From MA-ANB-1 sp040878225 (GTDB lineage: Bacteria > Actinomycetota > Acidimicrobiia > Spongiisociales > ZC4RG35), in contig JBBDMR010000113.1 in NCBI GenBank assembly GCA_040878225.1, positions 1 through 15,249 of the forward strand: a DNA stretch of 15,249 nucleotides. The letters run 5' to 3'. Numbering within the stretch: the stretch's first letter is position 1; each line of letters begins with the position of its first letter. Below, piece after piece: positions 13,667 through 15,249 of the stretch. Position numbers and translations under genes: made by a program. The notes beneath the pieces were generated by a model that had not been told where the DNA came from, did no database searches, and saw nothing but the letters and a program-made list of their open reading frames with translations.

Positions 13667-14325
13667 GAATTGTCATAGCTGGGTGCGGGCGCGTCGGGAG
13701 CGACCTGGCCCTGACCCTTTCGGATGAAGGGCACGACGTCTCGATTATCGACAATCGCCCCGGCGTGTTCGATCGCCTCGGGTCGACTTTCAACGGGACC
13801 ATGCACGAAGGCCTTGGTTATGACGTGCGGATGTTGCGTGAAGCGGGAATCGAGTTTGCCGACGCCTTCGTGGCTGCCACCGACTCTGACAATGCCAACG
13901 CGATGGCCGTACAGGTCGCGAAACGGGTGTTCGGCGTCCCGAAGACGATTGCCCGCCTCGACGATCCGGCGCGTGAGGAGGCATACCGTGCCCTCGGTGT
14001 GCAGTTCGTCGCCGGGGCGAAGCTCACATCCAAAGTGATACATGAGCAGATCGTTAGGGAGGAGTTCAGTTATCACGTCACTTTCTCGGGTGGGGACGTT
14101 GAGGTGGTTGAGATGGTCATCGGTCCCGAAGGGGCGGGAATCCGGGTCCACGAACTCGAGATATCAGACGACCTGAGAGTTGCGGCTATCCATCGTGGCC
14201 ACCGGACTGTGATTCCGGATGACGATTTCGCGCTCGCCGAAGGAGACCTGGTGATCGCCGCGGCCCGGACGGGGGCACGGCGGAAAATCAAACGGTATCT
14301 CGCCGTGAAGGGCGGCCGCGAGTGA
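13663..14325 (+). CDS. TrkA-type RCK protein, potassium uptake regulatory subunit (first copy)
   Basis: A 220-residue RCK protein. RCK_N (about 1-120) is a Rossmann fold with IAGCGRVG (GxGxxG) and Asp30 at the end of the second strand, favouring NAD(H) binding. RCK_C (about 135-215) follows with GAGIRVHELEI and VIPDDDFALAEGDLVIAA. Such subunits sit on the cytosolic side of TrkH/KtrB-type channels and gate them by nucleotide. The domain order and length match one-RCK-unit proteins such as mycobacterial CeoB/CeoC, which also occur as a tandem pair. The GTG start lies in a GTGA overlap with the ORF upstream, and the stop makes another GTGA overlap with the next gene. The membrane subunit is not in the window. 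Confidence 0.92.
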   Translation: MRIVIAGCGRVGSDLALTLSDEGHDVSIIDNRPGVFDRLGSTFNGTMHEGLGYDVRMLREAGIEFADAFVAATDSDNANAMAVQVAKRVFGVPKTIARLDDPAREEAYRALGVQFVAGAKLTSKVIHEQIVREEFSYHVTFSGGDVEVVEMVIGPEGAGIRVHELEISDDLRVAAIHRGHRTVIPDDDFALAEGDLVIAAARTGARRKIKRYLAVKGGRE

Positions 14326-14987
14326 GAATCTTGTTGATTGGGGGAGGGAAGGTCGGATCCTTCCTTGCCAGGGAATTGCACAAAGCCGGTCACGTCGTCA
14401 CCGTCATCGAAGATTCCCATAGTCACGCCGAAGCGCTGGCCGACGAGATGAAGGTTCTGGTGCTCGAGGGTGACGGCACCGACGTCAACCTTCTCAAGGC
14501 AGCTGAGACTCATAGGGCGGACTGGGTCCTGGCAGTGACCGGCCTCGACGAGGTGAACCTCGTGGCATGCCAGCTCGCACTCACGTTGGGCGCAGGCCGT
14601 GTCCTCGCCCGGCTGAACAATCCACTCAACCGCCCTACCTTCGACGCGCTCGACATACCCGTGGTGGCAGTCACTGATGTCATGGCGACCCTGATTTCCC
14701 GCGAGGTCGAGGTGGGAGAGTTCAGGCACATCGCACTGCTGGGACGCGGCGAGGTGTCGGTCTATGAGATCGATCTCCCGGAGCGGTTCGAGGAGCGCCC
14801 TGTCGCCGAGATCCGACTCCCCTCAGGCTGCCTTCTCGTTACCCTCGTTCGGGGCGACGAAGCGTATGTGCCGACGGCGACGACCCGACTCAAGCCCGGA
14901 GACCAGGTGACTGCTGTCAGTGCGATCGAACTCGAGGACAAAGTCCGCGAAGCACTCGGGTACAAGAACGGACGCAACCGCTCGTGA
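14322..14987 (+). CDS. TrkA-type RCK protein, potassium uptake regulatory subunit (second copy)
   Basis: A 221-residue RCK protein with the same plan as its upstream neighbour: ILLIGGGKVG (GxGxxG) at the N-terminus, Glu30 ending the second strand, then a Rossmann domain to about 125 and an RCK_C domain with FEERPVAEIRLPSGC and RLKPGDQVTAVS. The change from Asp30 to Glu30 hints at a different nucleotide preference from the first copy. Tandem one-unit RCK genes probably form a hetero-oligomeric gating ring. The start (GTG 14322) and stop (TGA 14985-14987) both lie in GTGA overlaps, so the four right-hand ORFs are translated as a chain. Other possible membrane partners are APC-family or TrkH permeases, likely further right. 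Confidence 0.92.
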   Translation: MRILLIGGGKVGSFLARELHKAGHVVTVIEDSHSHAEALADEMKVLVLEGDGTDVNLLKAAETHRADWVLAVTGLDEVNLVACQLALTLGAGRVLARLNNPLNRPTFDALDIPVVAVTDVMATLISREVEVGEFRHIALLGRGEVSVYEIDLPERFEERPVAEIRLPSGCLLVTLVRGDEAYVPTATTRLKPGDQVTAVSAIELEDKVREALGYKNGRNRS

Positions 14988-15124
14988 CCGAGCGACTCCG
15001 GAAAGGATCCAGCGTGCCCGGTCTCTTGGGCGGACTGACGATGTTCGCTATAGAAGCCCTGATAGTTGCCGGGCTGGTTCTCGTGGCCGGCCTGGTGTCG
15101 ATTGTGGTCTTGGCTCTGCTCTAG
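14984..15124 (+). CDS. Single-span membrane microprotein (KdpF-like in size), downstream of the RCK pair
   Basis: A 46-codon ORF begins GTG 14984 in a GTGA overlap with the second RCK gene and ends TAG 15122-15124. It has a short basic N-terminus (TERLRKGSS) followed by one long hydrophobic helix (IEALIVAGLVLVAGLVSIVV). In-frame alternatives are GTG 15014, with GAAAGGA about 7 bases upstream, and ATG 15041, with GGGCGGA upstream, so the mature peptide may be 27-46 residues. The size and position next to potassium genes recall KdpF, a one-helix stabilising subunit of KdpFABC, but the basic C-terminal end common in KdpF is missing. It could be a small subunit of the transporter gated by the RCK proteins. 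The coding call rests on the overlap, the ribosome sites and the clean transmembrane helix. Confidence 0.6.
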   Translation: MTERLRKGSSVPGLLGGLTMFAIEALIVAGLVLVAGLVSIVVLALL

Positions 15125-15249
15125 TGGTCTATCGCGTAAGTCCGGTCGCGCATTTCGGCGAGTCAGGGGCGTTGCTCGCAAGGACGCAGGACGCAGGCGC
15201 ACTTGACCCGTTCGTCGAGGACGAGGACGCAGCGAGCGACGTCATCTGG
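15124..15249 (+). CDS. Possible start of a further ORF, truncated by the window edge
   Basis: GTG 15124 shares its G with the TAG stop of the microprotein gene and opens a frame of 42 codons that stays open to the last base. The translation (VVYRVSPVAHFGESGALL, then an acidic DPFVEDED stretch) shows no membrane helix, so it is not the start of TrkH or KdpA, and I recognise no family. The minus strand is also open here over 28 codons (15249 down to 15163) with a Cys-rich tail. The stretch contains GGACGCA repeats and an inverted repeat, so it may instead be non-coding or a repeat element. Low confidence. Confidence 0.25.
   Translation, partial: MVYRVSPVAHFGESGALLARTQDAGALDPFVEDEDAASDVIW
15170..15241. 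repeat. Inverted repeat with internal GGACGCA repeats
   Basis: CGTTGCTCGC (15170-15179) pairs with GCGAGCGACG (15232-15241): 9 of 10 bases are complementary and the tenth would be a G-U pair in RNA. The intervening 52 bases hold GGACGCAGGACGCAGG and GAGGACGAGGACGCAG direct repeats. The structure could be a mobile-element or REP-like end. No poly-T tract follows, so a standard intrinsic terminator is not supported. Confidence 0.35.

Noticed and set aside
1..15249. CRISPR array, tRNA or rRNA genes
   Set aside because: No regularly spaced repeat-spacer pattern, no tRNA-like cloverleaf with a TTCRANY arm and no rRNA conserved stretches were seen by eye.

Overview
The window is GC-rich (about 60%), densely packed, and uses many GTG starts and 4-base GTGA or ATGA gene overlaps. 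Several genes appear to have a -10 hexamer placed for leaderless transcription. Together with the gene families present (DUF1761, KdpDE, paired RCK proteins, the DCC-type methyltransferase) this suggests a high-GC Gram-positive bacterium, probably Actinomycetota and perhaps Acidimicrobiia. The phylum is an inference from style, not a database result.

Left part (1-4431, + strand). The decayed 3' end of an IS481-like transposase is followed by a four-gene operon-like run: a left-handed beta-helix O-acyltransferase annotated by homology as serine acetyltransferase but lacking key CysE residues, an FkbH-like HAD/GNAT protein, a free acyl carrier protein, and a MaoC hot-dog/SDR fusion. The set looks like a stand-alone acyl-ACP module. 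FkbH would load a small hydroxyacyl group on the ACP, the fusion would reduce or (de)hydrate it, and the beta-helix enzyme might pass an acyl group to a glycan or small molecule.

Second part (4373-6008, - strand). An ACR3 arsenite efflux gene, a 29-residue CxxC microprotein and an OsmC-family peroxidase are joined by two consecutive ATGA overlaps. The osmC gene runs 59 bp into the 3' end of the MaoC/SDR gene on the other strand. A 333-bp divergent region separates acr3 from a SAM-dependent methyltransferase.

Middle (6342-9915). Ordinary single genes: the methyltransferase, an alpha/beta hydrolase followed by a GNAT, a DUF1761 membrane protein, a ceramidase-family membrane protein broken by a +1 frameshift, and a small hypothetical protein.

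Right part (9986-15249). A potassium regulatory block. kdpD-kdpE read leftward. A small ORF, two TrkA-type RCK proteins and a one-helix membrane microprotein read rightward, each linked by a GTGA overlap. The divergent 190-bp spacer holds an 11-bp-periodic direct-repeat array of the kind bound by OmpR/KdpE-type regulators, so KdpE plausibly controls both sides. No kdpFABC is visible in the window. The last 125 bases hold short GGACGCA repeats, an inverted repeat and possibly the start of another gene.
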